A stretch of DNA of 64,000 nt from G963676655 sp963676655 (GTDB lineage: Bacteria > Verrucomicrobiota > Lentisphaeria > Victivallales > Victivallaceae): the NCBI GenBank assembly GCA_963676655.2, contig CAXXKX010000003.1, positions 1,736,001 through 1,800,000 on the forward strand. Reading direction: 5' to 3'. Numbering within the stretch: the stretch's first letter is position 1; each line of letters starts with the position of its first letter. The translations under genes were made by a program, and so were the position numbers. Below are positions 35,724-44,929 of this stretch, in pieces. A model generated the notes under the pieces. It ran no database searches. It worked only from the letters and a program-made list of their open reading frames with translations, and had not been told where the DNA came from.

Positions 35724-38700
35724 ATGCACTCGTTTATATTATCATTGATCTTACTTGCGGGATTAACATTCCAGGCGACCGCAGGAGGGGGATTGCCGGC
35801 GCCGCGCCCCCTGGCCGCGCAAATTAACCTTACCCTTGGCGGAAAACCTGCCGCAACTATAATTTACGGTCGGGAAAGCAAGCAAATCGCGGAATTTCTC
35901 CAAAAGGCGATTGCCCGAAAAACGGGAGTGCAACTACCGGTTCTGCCCGATTCCGCAAAAGACATCTTAAAATTCCGGAATAATCTTATCGTTATGGGTA
36001 ATCTTGCCACAAATCAGCTCTGTGATTTTTTATACCGCAACCTGTATACTTATGAGGACCGTTACTTTCCGGGGAATGATGGATACGTGATAAGAACATT
36101 GCTCGATCCGCTTGGCAACGGTAGTAATATCATTGTTCTGGGAGGATCAGATCAAGCGGGAATTGCCCGTGCCGCCCGGCTTTTTTTGCAAAAAATCAAT
36201 ATAGAAAATAAACACTCTTTCTTTAAACCCCAATTACTGGTGAAATGGGGCAAAGGCTTCAAAGACATTAATTATTTCCCTTACCGGATGACGGCCGGGC
36301 GCGGACCGTTGCGGGCCGCTGTAAGTTATTTACGGGCCGGCGATATAAAATATGCGAAGCAGTATAAACAGGAACTGAACCGGTATTTCAAGCATCCGGG
36401 CCATCTTTATTCGTATTATTCATTGATGTTATGGGACGTGATGGAGTCAAGCGGAGTATTCAGTGATGCCGAGAGGCTGGAAATAGTGAATAAACAGCTT
36501 GCATTTATGCGGGGGACTGAAGGCTATAAATATTTCTTTTTTCAATACTTTATTCCGGAAGCCCAAAAACGCAGGCCAAAGCAGTTTTTCAACCGGACCC
36601 TGGGCAATCATGTTTCCCGGGCCGGGCTGGGGTTCTATTTCGGGAATCGCTACTTCAGCAAATATTACCGGGGGGAAATCCCGGACGCCGAACTCAAACG
36701 CTGGGAGGTCTTGTTGAAAAATCTCTGGACCTCATTTTTCAAGTGCTATCGCAACCTTGACGAATCATACTCGCAGCATGGTTTTGGCGGGTCCCATGAC
36801 AATACCCTGATTGTAGCATTAGCCGAACCGGAATGGAGCAAAGAATTTTTCAAAAAGAATATCGCCCGGAAAATGGCCGATTATGCCTTTTCCCGCGTTA
36901 ATAATTTGGGTAAAATGGCCGTCCTGGGCGACGGCGGCGGGATCACTGCTCCGGCCAACCTCTTTTCAAAGCTGGCTTACGCATATAACGACGGCAGTTA
37001 TTTATTTATGGCCGGGAAGGCCGGGAGCGGGGCGGTTTCGACTGATGAACCCATCAGGGGGTTTGCGACCGATTTGAAACCGGTTGAACCTCAAAAACAT
37101 CTTGGCGCCTTTGCGTTGCAACCGTTTTCAATCTGGCCTGAAAAACCGGTGCCTGATTCGTTTGACAAGCTTTCTTTTCGCGGCGGCTTTAAAGTTTTGG
37201 ACCCGTTTCTTCTGATTGACGGCCGTGGCTGGATGTCGCATTCATACATGGATCAAAATTCGATTGCCGAGTTTTCCCAGAACGGACAAATATGGGTCTG
37301 TGAGCCTGATGCGTTTTCCTTCTCTGAAATGTCTCAACACAACTCAGTTACTTTTTACCATAACGGCCTTGCCCCGGAATCAGTTCCCACGCAAGCCCTT
37401 TTGAAGAAAGCCTGTAATACGAAAAGTTTTGCGTATTCACATACCTGTCTGCCTGGTTATGGAAATACTCAATGGCATCGGTATGTTCTGTTTTTTCGAA
37501 ACAAAGGCCCGTTTGCCGTGCTTGATCTGTTGGCTCTGAAAGATAATATCCCGGGCGATTATCTGGCAAACTTCAACTGGCATTTTTTGGGCTCAGGACA
37601 ATTGTCTGAAAAAAACAGTTTTTATGGCCAACGAACTCAAGGTAAGCACACCGTCGGTTTTTTCCTGAGTCATTCTCCGGCTGACGCAGGTATGTATGTA
37701 AGCCAAAACGCCAAACGCCGTAAAATTCTGGAAAAAATCTATGTAATCTCTCCCGAGTTAAAGTTTTATTCTGTCATCATGAATCAAACTGCCGGGCCGG
37801 ACGCCCCGGCCGGAATGCTCACCTTACTTTCTTCATGGCGGGACCGTAAACCTTTAGTGCCTCAAGTCAGGCAGTATAATGCAATGTGTTACCGGGTTGA
37901 TTTTGATAGGCAAAGCTACTATATAATGGTACCGGTCCCTGGAAAAAAGGCCTGCGCCTTTGGCCGGATAAAAGCGGTTGCGGACTTTGTCGCGTTTTCG
38001 CACAAGGTTATGTTTGCAATAAACGCGTCTTCCGTTACCATAAATGGAAAAGAGCTTATCGATAAAGCAACGCCTTTCACCGGGGAAATAACCATTGATT
38101 GCCAGGATTTTGATGCCCTGCCGGGAAACCAAAGCCACAGTATAAACAAGCCGGATCCCGGAATATCGTATCTTCCTGAATCAGGCGGCATTTTACATAC
38201 GAACAATGTCAAAGCAGGGACTGCTTTACTGAAAACCAACACAGGATATGTAGTCGGAACTGCGACAGGAGAGTTGATCTGTTTCGACTCGAATCTGAAA
38301 AAACAAAACTCTTTCCAATGCAAGGGTGAGGTGTTGAGCCTGATAATTGACAAAAAACAAAATATTCTGGCTGGAACTGCAAGCGGAAACCTCTATTGTT
38401 TCGACCGGTCCCTGAACAAACGCTGGCAGACAAGCATTCCGCAAAAGAACTTCCGGGTTCCATGGTTCAGTTTGGGAGGCCCCAGGGTTAAAACCTTGTT
38501 CAGTACGGATTTTAATGGGAAATCGTTAATTCTCGCCGGAATGGGCGACAGTACGTTGCAGGCGCTTGACTCCAACGGTAAATTATTGTGGAACCGCCTG
38601 GTCGAGTGGGGAGTGGCGGCCCAGATTGTAAAGAGTAAAGAATATTTGATCGCCGGAACTGGAATTATCTCGCCGACCCCGGAAATGTATGTAATATCAC

Positions 38701-39215
38701 CGGCCGGAAAGATACTGGGCAAAACCCGTGCGCAAAACTCCGGGCCCGGTACTGGAATCACCCTGTTACGGCAGGTCGATAATGGTTTGCTGGTCGGCAC
38801 CTCCAGCGGCGCGTTGGGTTTGTACTACATGGATTCATTATGCAAAATGCAGTTGCGCTGGAATGTTAATTTGGGCCGCAAAGCAACTGATGCGGTAATA
38901 ATACAAAACGGTACCGAAAAAATAATTGTGGTAACTTCAGAGTCCGGCTTTATTAATGCGTTCAGCATTAAGAAAAAGCAGTTATGGTTTACAAACCTGC
39001 ATAATCCTGTAAAATTGCTCAAGCGGCTTACAGAAGCTGGAAAACTGCTGGCGGCGACCGGGAATGAGGTTTTTATTTTGAATTATCATGGCAGGGTAAT
39101 CGCTTCCCGGAAATTTACAGGGCGAATTGTTGACATGTCGTCACACCAAATCTCCGGCAGAAACCTGATTACCGTATTAACATCCGAAAAAATCATTCAA
39201 TTTGATTTAAAATAA
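35724..39215 (+). CDS. exported heparinase-like protein with C-terminal beta-propeller (copy 2)
   Basis: 1163 residues with the same domain order as 28699-32346: signal peptide (FILSLILLAGLTFQATA), an N-terminal domain (PLAAQINLTLGGKPAATIIY), a helical domain with DESYSQHGFGGSHDN, a beta-domain with SFRGGFKVLDPFLLIDGRG and SHSYMDQNSIAEFSQNG, and a propeller with ILAGTASGNLYCFDRSLNKR and similar blades. Identity to copy 1 is roughly half by eye and highest around the putative active-site segments, so this is an old duplication. Together they may attack different linkages or different chain positions of one uronate-rich polymer. The ribosome site is weak. The start follows the UroD-family gene by 29 bp. 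Confidence 0.72.
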   Translation: MHSFILSLILLAGLTFQATAGGGLPAPRPLAAQINLTLGGKPAATIIYGRESKQIAEFLQKAIARKTGVQLPVLPDSAKDILKFRNNLIVMGNLATNQLCDFLYRNLYTYEDRYFPGNDGYVIRTLLDPLGNGSNIIVLGGSDQAGIARAARLFLQKINIENKHSFFKPQLLVKWGKGFKDINYFPYRMTAGRGPLRAAVSYLRAGDIKYAKQYKQELNRYFKHPGHLYSYYSLMLWDVMESSGVFSDAERLEIVNKQLAFMRGTEGYKYFFFQYFIPEAQKRRPKQFFNRTLGNHVSRAGLGFYFGNRYFSKYYRGEIPDAELKRWEVLLKNLWTSFFKCYRNLDESYSQHGFGGSHDNTLIVALAEPEWSKEFFKKNIARKMADYAFSRVNNLGKMAVLGDGGGITAPANLFSKLAYAYNDGSYLFMAGKAGSGAVSTDEPIRGFATDLKPVEPQKHLGAFALQPFSIWPEKPVPDSFDKLSFRGGFKVLDPFLLIDGRGWMSHSYMDQNSIAEFSQNGQIWVCEPDAFSFSEMSQHNSVTFYHNGLAPESVPTQALLKKACNTKSFAYSHTCLPGYGNTQWHRYVLFFRNKGPFAVLDLLALKDNIPGDYLANFNWHFLGSGQLSEKNSFYGQRTQGKHTVGFFLSHSPADAGMYVSQNAKRRKILEKIYVISPELKFYSVIMNQTAGPDAPAGMLTLLSSWRDRKPLVPQVRQYNAMCYRVDFDRQSYYIMVPVPGKKACAFGRIKAVADFVAFSHKVMFAINASSVTINGKELIDKATPFTGEITIDCQDFDALPGNQSHSINKPDPGISYLPESGGILHTNNVKAGTALLKTNTGYVVGTATGELICFDSNLKKQNSFQCKGEVLSLIIDKKQNILAGTASGNLYCFDRSLNKRWQTSIPQKNFRVPWFSLGGPRVKTLFSTDFNGKSLILAGMGDSTLQALDSNGKLLWNRLVEWGVAAQIVKSKEYLIAGTGIISPTPEMYVISPAGKILGKTRAQNSGPGTGITLLRQVDNGLLVGTSSGALGLYYMDSLCKMQLRWNVNLGRKATDAVIIQNGTEKIIVVTSESGFINAFSIKKKQLWFTNLHNPVKLLKRLTEAGKLLAATGNEVFILNYHGRVIASRKFTGRIVDMSSHQISGRNLITVLTSEKIIQFDLK

Positions 39216-39238
39216 CCGTGAAGGAATAAAGAGAAAAT

Positions 39239-40204
39239 ATGACTGAAAAATTCAAAATTGCCTGCATCGGGGCCGGGACTTTTGCCCGAAGCGTCCACAT
39301 GCCGGTACTGAATGCCCGTAACGACGTTCAAATCGTCGGGGTATGCGATTTGAATCCTGAGACCGCAACAATTGCCTCGCAGGAATTCAATATTCCCAAA
39401 ATCTATAATGACCACCAGCAGATGCTTGAGCAGCTTGAGTGTGATGCGGTATATGTTATTTTACCCCCGCATGTTTTGTTTGATCCGGTTATGGATTGCC
39501 TTGAAGCAAAACGTCATGTTTTTATTGAAAAACCGCCGGCGCTTACCACGGTTCAGACAATCGCCATGGCAAAAGCCGCAAGTCTTAATGGATGTATAAC
39601 AATGGCTGGTTTTCAGCGGCGGCATATTCCGTTATTACAGTTTCTTCGGCAAAAAGTCGAGGAAAAAGGTGAAATCACTCAGTTTACAGTCTGCTACTAT
39701 AAGAACTTGATTGACAGCAGCCCGTATTACCGTGGAGCTATTGGAATGCTGCGCTGTGACATGATCCATGCGGTTGACATGATGCGCCACCTCGGCGGTG
39801 AGGTTATTGAGCTGGCTAATTACAACCGTTGTATCGGGACCGATTATGTTAACAGCTGCAATGCTATCGCAAGGTTTGACAGTGGACGGGTTGGCGTAAT
39901 GCAGACAACCTGGGGTGCCGGAAGACGTTTTTTCACCATCGAAATTCACGGCCACGGAATATCCGTATTCGTCGATCCGGATTCCCACGGAATTCTGTAT
40001 TCACACGATTATCCTGACGGAAAGAGATATACCCCGGCCGAAATTGCCGGCAGCGATGAATATCTCAACAAAGTCGGTTTCGCCCGGGAGACCGATCATT
40101 TTCTTGAGTCAATCAGAATCGGGCGACAACCGGTTACCTGTTTTGCCGATGCGGTTAAGACAATGCAACTGGTGGACCGTCTGGAAGAGAATCAAGGGGA
40201 CTGA
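39239..40204 (+). CDS. Gfo/Idh/MocA-family oxidoreductase
   Basis: 321 residues. The N-terminal Rossmann fold has CIGAGTFARSVHMPVL (dinucleotide loop) and CDLNPE. The catalytic EKPPALT follows at about 98. The C-terminal domain contains DMIHAVDMMRHLGG, a candidate catalytic His region. The family oxidises or epimerises sugars with NAD(P). It is a cytoplasmic monomer-processing step for locus B, 23 bp after the heparinase-like gene, with GAAGGAATAAAG upstream of the ATG. The sugar is unknown. Confidence 0.9.
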   Translation: MTEKFKIACIGAGTFARSVHMPVLNARNDVQIVGVCDLNPETATIASQEFNIPKIYNDHQQMLEQLECDAVYVILPPHVLFDPVMDCLEAKRHVFIEKPPALTTVQTIAMAKAASLNGCITMAGFQRRHIPLLQFLRQKVEEKGEITQFTVCYYKNLIDSSPYYRGAIGMLRCDMIHAVDMMRHLGGEVIELANYNRCIGTDYVNSCNAIARFDSGRVGVMQTTWGAGRRFFTIEIHGHGISVFVDPDSHGILYSHDYPDGKRYTPAEIAGSDEYLNKVGFARETDHFLESIRIGRQPVTCFADAVKTMQLVDRLEENQGD

Positions 40205-40380
40205 TAGGCAAATCTTTTCTCCCAAATAATTTTCTCCTTGAAAATCCCCCCGGAACCTTTCAGGGCATTAAGCAGGATTAGAACTAAAGAATTTTGCCGA
40301 TGCTGTTGATTTATTCATTACTTCGTTGTATCTTTACCATCATTATTAGTCCGGTCTATAATCATATTGCATTTGTTGAA

Positions 40381-40490
40381 TAGCGCTGGAAGCGCGGCAC
40401 ATAGCAGCAGCCCGGGGTGATTGAGCGTAGCGATTGAACCCCGGGAACAGTTAGAAAACATTTAAAGCCCTGAAGGGGCGACATATAAAG
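40381..40490. repeat. three-hairpin intergenic repeat
   Basis: GCGC-TGGAA-GCGC, then CCCGGGGT...ACCCCGGG with a 16-nt loop, then GCCC-TGAAG-GGGC follow within 110 bp. The pattern resembles dispersed GC-rich intergenic repeats of Lentisphaerota/Verrucomicrobiota-type genomes. Only one copy of this triplet is in the window. Confidence 0.55.
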
Positions 40491-40517
40491 CAAGGTAATT
40501 ATCAGCCGGAGTAATAT

Positions 40518-40570
40518 TAATCCGTACGCCGGTGTACCGCTTCAAACTATGCGCTCAGGAAGCGGAAATA
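40518..40570. repeat. intergenic palindromic repeat (copy 2)
   Basis: TTAATCCGTACGCCGG followed by CCGCTTC...GAAGCGG (40537-40565) has the same two modules in the same order as 3546-3626. Confidence 0.55.
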
Positions 40571-40617
40571 CAGCCATGAAAGAATAAATGAATTTTATTA
40601 ATCAGGAGGGTTCAAAA

Positions 40618-41292
40618 TTGCGATTTTGTTTATCAGCGATGTTGTCAGCCGTATTAGCGGCTGTGGCGCTAAACGGATGTAGTAACGGAAAGCCGGCGGC
40701 ATCGGGCCAAAAGACACGAATTGTTTGTTTCGGCGACAGTTTGACATCATGCGGCGGACGGGGCGGACGCTATTCCGACTGGCTGGTTCAAACGCTTCCG
40801 GATTGTGAAATCATCAACCGGGGAATTGGCGGCGATACGCTTGGCGGCGGCAGAAAGCGTTTTACTAAGGATGTTATGAACTTGCAACCGGATATTCTGG
40901 TATTCGAGCTTGGAGCCAACGATTACTGGAGACGGAAACGCAGTCTTGATGACTTGAAGGTAGATTATGAATACATGATAAAAAAAGCCCATGACGCGGG
41001 AATAAAAATTGTCATAGCCGGATGTTTTGGAGCCGACTATGACAAAACCCGGAAAATCGACACCAGCCGTGCCGGATTACCGCTCAAAGATTATGCTTCG
41101 GGCATTGCCGCCATGGAATATGAATTTGCCGACCGCTATGGTTGTATTTATATCCCGGTTATGCAGGTGGATATTAAGCCCAACGGCACCGCCCCTTACT
41201 GGAGTGAAAATCGGCACCCGAATAAAAAAGGCAATGAACTTGTCGCCAAAAGAATAAAAACCGCAATTGACCAGGCGAGAAACCGCAAATAA
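40618..41292 (+). CDS. SGNH/GDSL-hydrolase lipoprotein
   Basis: 224 residues from a TTG at 40618, chosen because AGGAGGG (40604-40610) is 7 nt upstream and it gives a clean lipoprotein signal (SAVLAAVALNGCSN, lipobox Cys). The ATG at 40588 would add ten polar residues. The SGNH blocks are visible: VCFGDSLT (Ser), NRGIGGDT (Gly), FELGANDY (Asn) and NRHPNKKGNEL (His). It would be an esterase acting on acylated glycans from the cell surface or periplasm. It ends locus B, and a palindrome separates it from the convergent locus C. Confidence 0.88.
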   Translation: MRFCLSAMLSAVLAAVALNGCSNGKPAASGQKTRIVCFGDSLTSCGGRGGRYSDWLVQTLPDCEIINRGIGGDTLGGGRKRFTKDVMNLQPDILVFELGANDYWRRKRSLDDLKVDYEYMIKKAHDAGIKIVIAGCFGADYDKTRKIDTSRAGLPLKDYASGIAAMEYEFADRYGCIYIPVMQVDIKPNGTAPYWSENRHPNKKGNELVAKRIKTAIDQARNRK

Positions 41293-41295
41293 TTA

Positions 41296-41310
41296 ATCCG
41301 GACAACGGAT
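41296..41310. repeat. repeat module (copy 3)
   Basis: ATCCGGACAACGGAT matches ATCCGTACGACGGAT at 3549-3563 in 13 of 15 positions. Confidence 0.45.
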
Positions 41311-41361
41311 GAGAATGTGGCCTCACTTATTTTACGGATGACCACTAGGTAGGCTAAAATA

Positions 41362-41381
41362 CCCCGATGCAAGCATCGGGG
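41362..41381 (-). terminator. palindrome between convergent loci, likely terminator for locus C
   Basis: CCCCGATGC-AA-GCATCGGGG is a perfect 9-bp stem 9 bp beyond the isomerase stop. On the minus strand it is followed by TATTTTA, and on the plus strand by ATAGTGTTTT, so it may work in both directions. A degenerate relative lies at about 3658-3685. Confidence 0.6.
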
Positions 41382-41389
41382 ATAGTGTT

Positions 41390-42385
41390 TTATCGAATAG
41401 CTGAAGCCAGAAGGTTTTTCCTGATAAATTCCGATGTCGCGACCGGGTCCTGGCTGGAGACAAGTTTTTCCACTTTCGACAAACCGGTTGCTTCAAGAAT
41501 ATCTTTCAGTTGCCGCAGGAAAAGGACGCTGGAGCGAATCGCGCCGTAACCGTCTTCACGGTATGGATACTGATCCATTGACAACCAGCCTTGATAACCG
41601 GTTTTTTCCAGCCAGAACAGAATTTCCAAATACTCGACAAGATGAATCGATCCGACGATCATGTCGTCGTCCCAGTGGGTGTAATTGTCGTTAAAATGCA
41701 TGTGGAACAGCTTATCGCCGAATTGTTTCAGCAGGACGATTGATTCGCCGACGTTCTCATAAGCCATGAAAGCATGGCCGGTATCGATGGTGACTCCGAC
41801 GTTTTCCCCGAGGGCATTGGCGACAAGAAGCGTATCGGCGGTTCTGGCCAGATACGAATGATTGCGCGGTTCCTTTACTTTGAATTCCAGCGCCAGGCGG
41901 ACGCCTTTGCTTTTTGCATAGTCGTTGCATTCCCCGAGAGAATCGATCAGCCAGGTTTTTTCCTGCAAATAATCTGCGCTTAAAGGATAATCGTAGCCGT
42001 CCTGTCCGGGCCAGATATTGATCAGGTCGCCGCCGAGTTCGGCGGCAAAATCAACACATTGATTGGTTTCGGCAATTGCTTCGGCCCGGATGGCGCTGTC
42101 TTTCGCCGCCAGTGCGCCTCTCCCCCATTTTTTTTGCCCGAAATGGTCCGGGATTATGGAAGAGAGCTGCAAGTTGGAATTTTGCAGCGCCGTTTTCATC
42201 GCCTGGACATTTGAGGCGTTGATGTCCCAGGTGCCGACCAGTTCAATGCCGCAAACTCCTTCGATTGACGCGGCTTGTTTGATAAGTTCGTCTTTGGGCG
42301 GAACGTCCTTATAACCGCTTGAAAGGAAACGGTCGCAGGTGTTGCCGAGATTACCGAGGATAACCGAAAAATTGTTGTTGCCCAT
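41390..42385 (-). CDS. sugar isomerase/epimerase-like TIM-barrel protein
   Basis: 331 residues of the xylose-isomerase-like TIM-barrel superfamily. Candidate metal ligands are LALEFKVKEP (Glu), VTIDTGHAFM (Asp, His), LFHMHFNDNY (His) and MDQYPYRED (Asp). The DTGH and HMHFND motifs are close to those of L-rhamnose-isomerase-like and tagatose-epimerase-like proteins. Next to a GH78 rhamnosidase gene, a rhamnose isomerisation role is plausible but unproven. GGAGC precedes the ATG. It is the last gene of locus C. Confidence 0.82.
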   Translation of the reverse strand: MGNNNFSVILGNLGNTCDRFLSSGYKDVPPKDELIKQAASIEGVCGIELVGTWDINASNVQAMKTALQNSNLQLSSIIPDHFGQKKWGRGALAAKDSAIRAEAIAETNQCVDFAAELGGDLINIWPGQDGYDYPLSADYLQEKTWLIDSLGECNDYAKSKGVRLALEFKVKEPRNHSYLARTADTLLVANALGENVGVTIDTGHAFMAYENVGESIVLLKQFGDKLFHMHFNDNYTHWDDDMIVGSIHLVEYLEILFWLEKTGYQGWLSMDQYPYREDGYGAIRSSVLFLRQLKDILEATGLSKVEKLVSSQDPVATSEFIRKNLLASAIR

Positions 42386-42398
42386 TGTTGCTTGCTCC

Positions 42399-44927
42399 TT
42401 ATATTTTTGACGTTATGGTGTATTTGCCGCTTTGAACATTATCGTGGTAGTCCGGCAGAATTACTTCCGCCGTGGTACAGGCTGGAATTTCAATATCGAA
42501 AACGATTCCGGCGTCACATTTTTTCCATGAACTTTTAACCGCTCCGGCCGGGCTGTCATAAGTTGCCGTTACGTTTTCAAGACCATCCGGAACGCAAGGC
42601 TTGATAATCAGCTTGTCAGCTCCGCAGGAGTCATCGGCGAGCCGTATGCCGCCAAGATATTTGAAGAACCACGCGCTGATCGAACCTAACATTGGATGGT
42701 TGTGTGAGTTCATCGCGCCGCCGGTTGCGTATTCCCAGCGTTCCCAGAGGCTTGTCGCGCCGTTTTCCAGCATGAATCCCCAGGAGGGATAGGTCGTTTG
42801 CGTCGCGATCCTGAAGGCGGCATCGACATAATCATATTCACAAAGCTGTTCAAGCACATATTTGGTGCAAATGTTCCCGGTTGTCAGATGAAAATCCGCT
42901 TCGATCACCGCTTCGTGGAGCAGTGCGCCCACGCGAGCTGTCAAATCTTTTGGAACCGCCCCGCAATGTAACGCGAAAGCGTTGGTGGACTGGTAATTGA
43001 CTTTATATGCTTCTTTCTCCTGATTCCAGAAAGCGGCGTGAAAGGCCGTTCTGATTTTTCCTGCCAGGGTTTCATATTTTGCCGCGGAGTCCGGCTTGTC
43101 GAGTACCGCCGCCATTTTGGCAAGATAGTCGCAATACATGATCAGACAACCGGTGGAGATAAAATCTCCGGGGGCATAGGCATTGCCGGCACTGGCCCCG
43201 ATGCTGCCTTTGACCGCGTATTCGGCCGGCGGCGCCCAATCACCGTAATATGAGTAGCCGAGAATAAAATTTTCAGCTCTGGATAAAAGGTATTCCACCC
43301 AAACGACGTAAGCGGTAAAGTTTTGCTCAATTGTGTGAATGTCGCCGTAATGAAGATACAGCAGCCAGGCATTGGATAGAAAACTGACGGAGATCGGGTC
43401 GGCCGGGGTAAGCCCCAGGCCGCGCGGGGCGGTATCGTGGATTCTGCCTTGACCGTCACGGGTTTCACAAACATCGGAAATATGTTTTGCCAGAAAGTTA
43501 CGGACCTTGAAGTTGTAGACCATGGTTTCATTCCTGACCGTCATATCGTTCAACCAGCCCATCCGTTCATCACGCTGGGGACAGTCCGTCGGGATATGGT
43601 GATGGTTGTTCCTTTCCGTCCTGAAGACCATTTGCTGAATCCGGTTGAGCAGTTGCTCGGAACATTCAAAGTGTCCGGCTGTTTCAAAGGCGTTGCCGAC
43701 CTGACGTCCCTGAATGTCACCGGTTACCGGTTTTGAGCTCAGGTTTTCAAGCTGGACGTAGCGGAAGCCATGATAGCTGAAACGCGGTTCATAACTTTCA
43801 GTGCCGCCGGAGCAGATATATTCGTCGGTATTTTTCGCGCTGCGCAGGTTGTCCTGATTGACGAAGCCGTTTTCCCGCAGGGTTTCCGCGTAACGCATGG
43901 TAATTTTCCGGCCTGCCGCTTCATTTATTTTAAGTCGAATCCAACCGGCGATATTCCGCCCGATATCGACCACGTAAATACCGGGTTCCGGTTCCATGAC
44001 AGCGGCGGCGTCAAAACTTTCAAGCAGTTTGACCGGTTCGTGCGTTTGCGGAAGCATTTTGATATTGCGGTTGTGCGGTTGAATGTCGGGACGTCGCTGG
44101 AATTTCAACTTTGTCAATGCCGGGCTTGCCCAATTTTCTTCCAGCGTCCCGGCATCAAAAGTTTCTCCGTCATAAATGCTTGCCCGGGTCATGGGACCGG
44201 GGGCTAGATGCCAGTCAACCCGGTGTTTGTCTTCACCGCTGATGATAAAATCTTCCGTCCCGTTGGCGTTGAGCATATACAACTGGAAACGCATCTTTTT
44301 GGTTCCAAGCCAGCCGTTGGCGAGCAGCACTGAAATACAGTTTTTGCCGGCTTGCAGGAACTCTGTCACGTCGTAACAGCAATAATAGCTGTTTTGAGAA
44401 TAGTCCGAGGGCGCGGGGCTGAGTAGATCTTCGGAAACTTTCCGCGAGTTAATATATAGCTCAGAATAACCGGGCCCGGCAAGATAAACTCTTGCCCTGA
44501 CAGGCATTTTGTCGATCGAAAAAAGACGCCGCAGAATGATACTTGCATGAGCCTCGGAAGCCGGATTCAGGCTCATCCATTGTGCGTTGAGCCAGGCTTC
44601 ATCACGCAACAGGGCAGTTTCAAAAGACGCGACTTCCGACCACTGGCTTTCTTTTCCACGATCATCGCACAACTTGACTTTCCAATAGACCGGTTGACGA
44701 CTTGCCAGTTCTTTGCCCCGGTATTCGACGGCAACGCATTTGGCTGATTCAATCCAGCCGCTGTTCCACAGGTCGCCTTTATCGTCTTGCAGGAGCTTGT
44801 CCGAACTTGCCGCCAGAATTTTCCAGGCGGTCTGATTTTCCGTGCAGCGCCATGACAAATAGGGATTTTGCCGGGAGACGCAAATCGGTTTTTTCAAATA
44901 TTCGCAGCGCAAATCGGTTATTTTCAT
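42399..44927 (-). CDS. GH78-family alpha-L-rhamnosidase-like enzyme
   Basis: 842 residues with the GH78 layout: an N-terminal Ig-like domain (NPYLSWRCTENQTAWKI), a lectin-like domain (RVYLAGPGYSELYINSRKVS), a middle beta-sandwich, an (alpha/alpha)6 barrel from about 430 with PTDCPQRDERMGWLNDM (the Asp and Glu of the active site), and a C-terminal beta-domain. EYATGGAMNSHNHPMLGS is another family block. GH78 enzymes release terminal L-rhamnose. There is no signal peptide, so the protein probably works on imported oligosaccharides. AAGGAA precedes the ATG, 2 bp after the SASA gene stop. Confidence 0.92.
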   Translation of the reverse strand: MKITDLRCEYLKKPICVSRQNPYLSWRCTENQTAWKILAASSDKLLQDDKGDLWNSGWIESAKCVAVEYRGKELASRQPVYWKVKLCDDRGKESQWSEVASFETALLRDEAWLNAQWMSLNPASEAHASIILRRLFSIDKMPVRARVYLAGPGYSELYINSRKVSEDLLSPAPSDYSQNSYYCCYDVTEFLQAGKNCISVLLANGWLGTKKMRFQLYMLNANGTEDFIISGEDKHRVDWHLAPGPMTRASIYDGETFDAGTLEENWASPALTKLKFQRRPDIQPHNRNIKMLPQTHEPVKLLESFDAAAVMEPEPGIYVVDIGRNIAGWIRLKINEAAGRKITMRYAETLRENGFVNQDNLRSAKNTDEYICSGGTESYEPRFSYHGFRYVQLENLSSKPVTGDIQGRQVGNAFETAGHFECSEQLLNRIQQMVFRTERNNHHHIPTDCPQRDERMGWLNDMTVRNETMVYNFKVRNFLAKHISDVCETRDGQGRIHDTAPRGLGLTPADPISVSFLSNAWLLYLHYGDIHTIEQNFTAYVVWVEYLLSRAENFILGYSYYGDWAPPAEYAVKGSIGASAGNAYAPGDFISTGCLIMYCDYLAKMAAVLDKPDSAAKYETLAGKIRTAFHAAFWNQEKEAYKVNYQSTNAFALHCGAVPKDLTARVGALLHEAVIEADFHLTTGNICTKYVLEQLCEYDYVDAAFRIATQTTYPSWGFMLENGATSLWERWEYATGGAMNSHNHPMLGSISAWFFKYLGGIRLADDSCGADKLIIKPCVPDGLENVTATYDSPAGAVKSSWKKCDAGIVFDIEIPACTTAEVILPDYHDNVQSGKYTITSKI

Positions 44928-44929
44928 AT

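Larger units (their letters stand above)
40205..40617. other. noncoding stretch rich in palindromic repeats
   Basis: 413 bp without a convincing gene. 40205-40380 shows nothing clear. 40381-40490 and 40518-40570 hold the repeat modules described separately. Confidence 0.7.
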
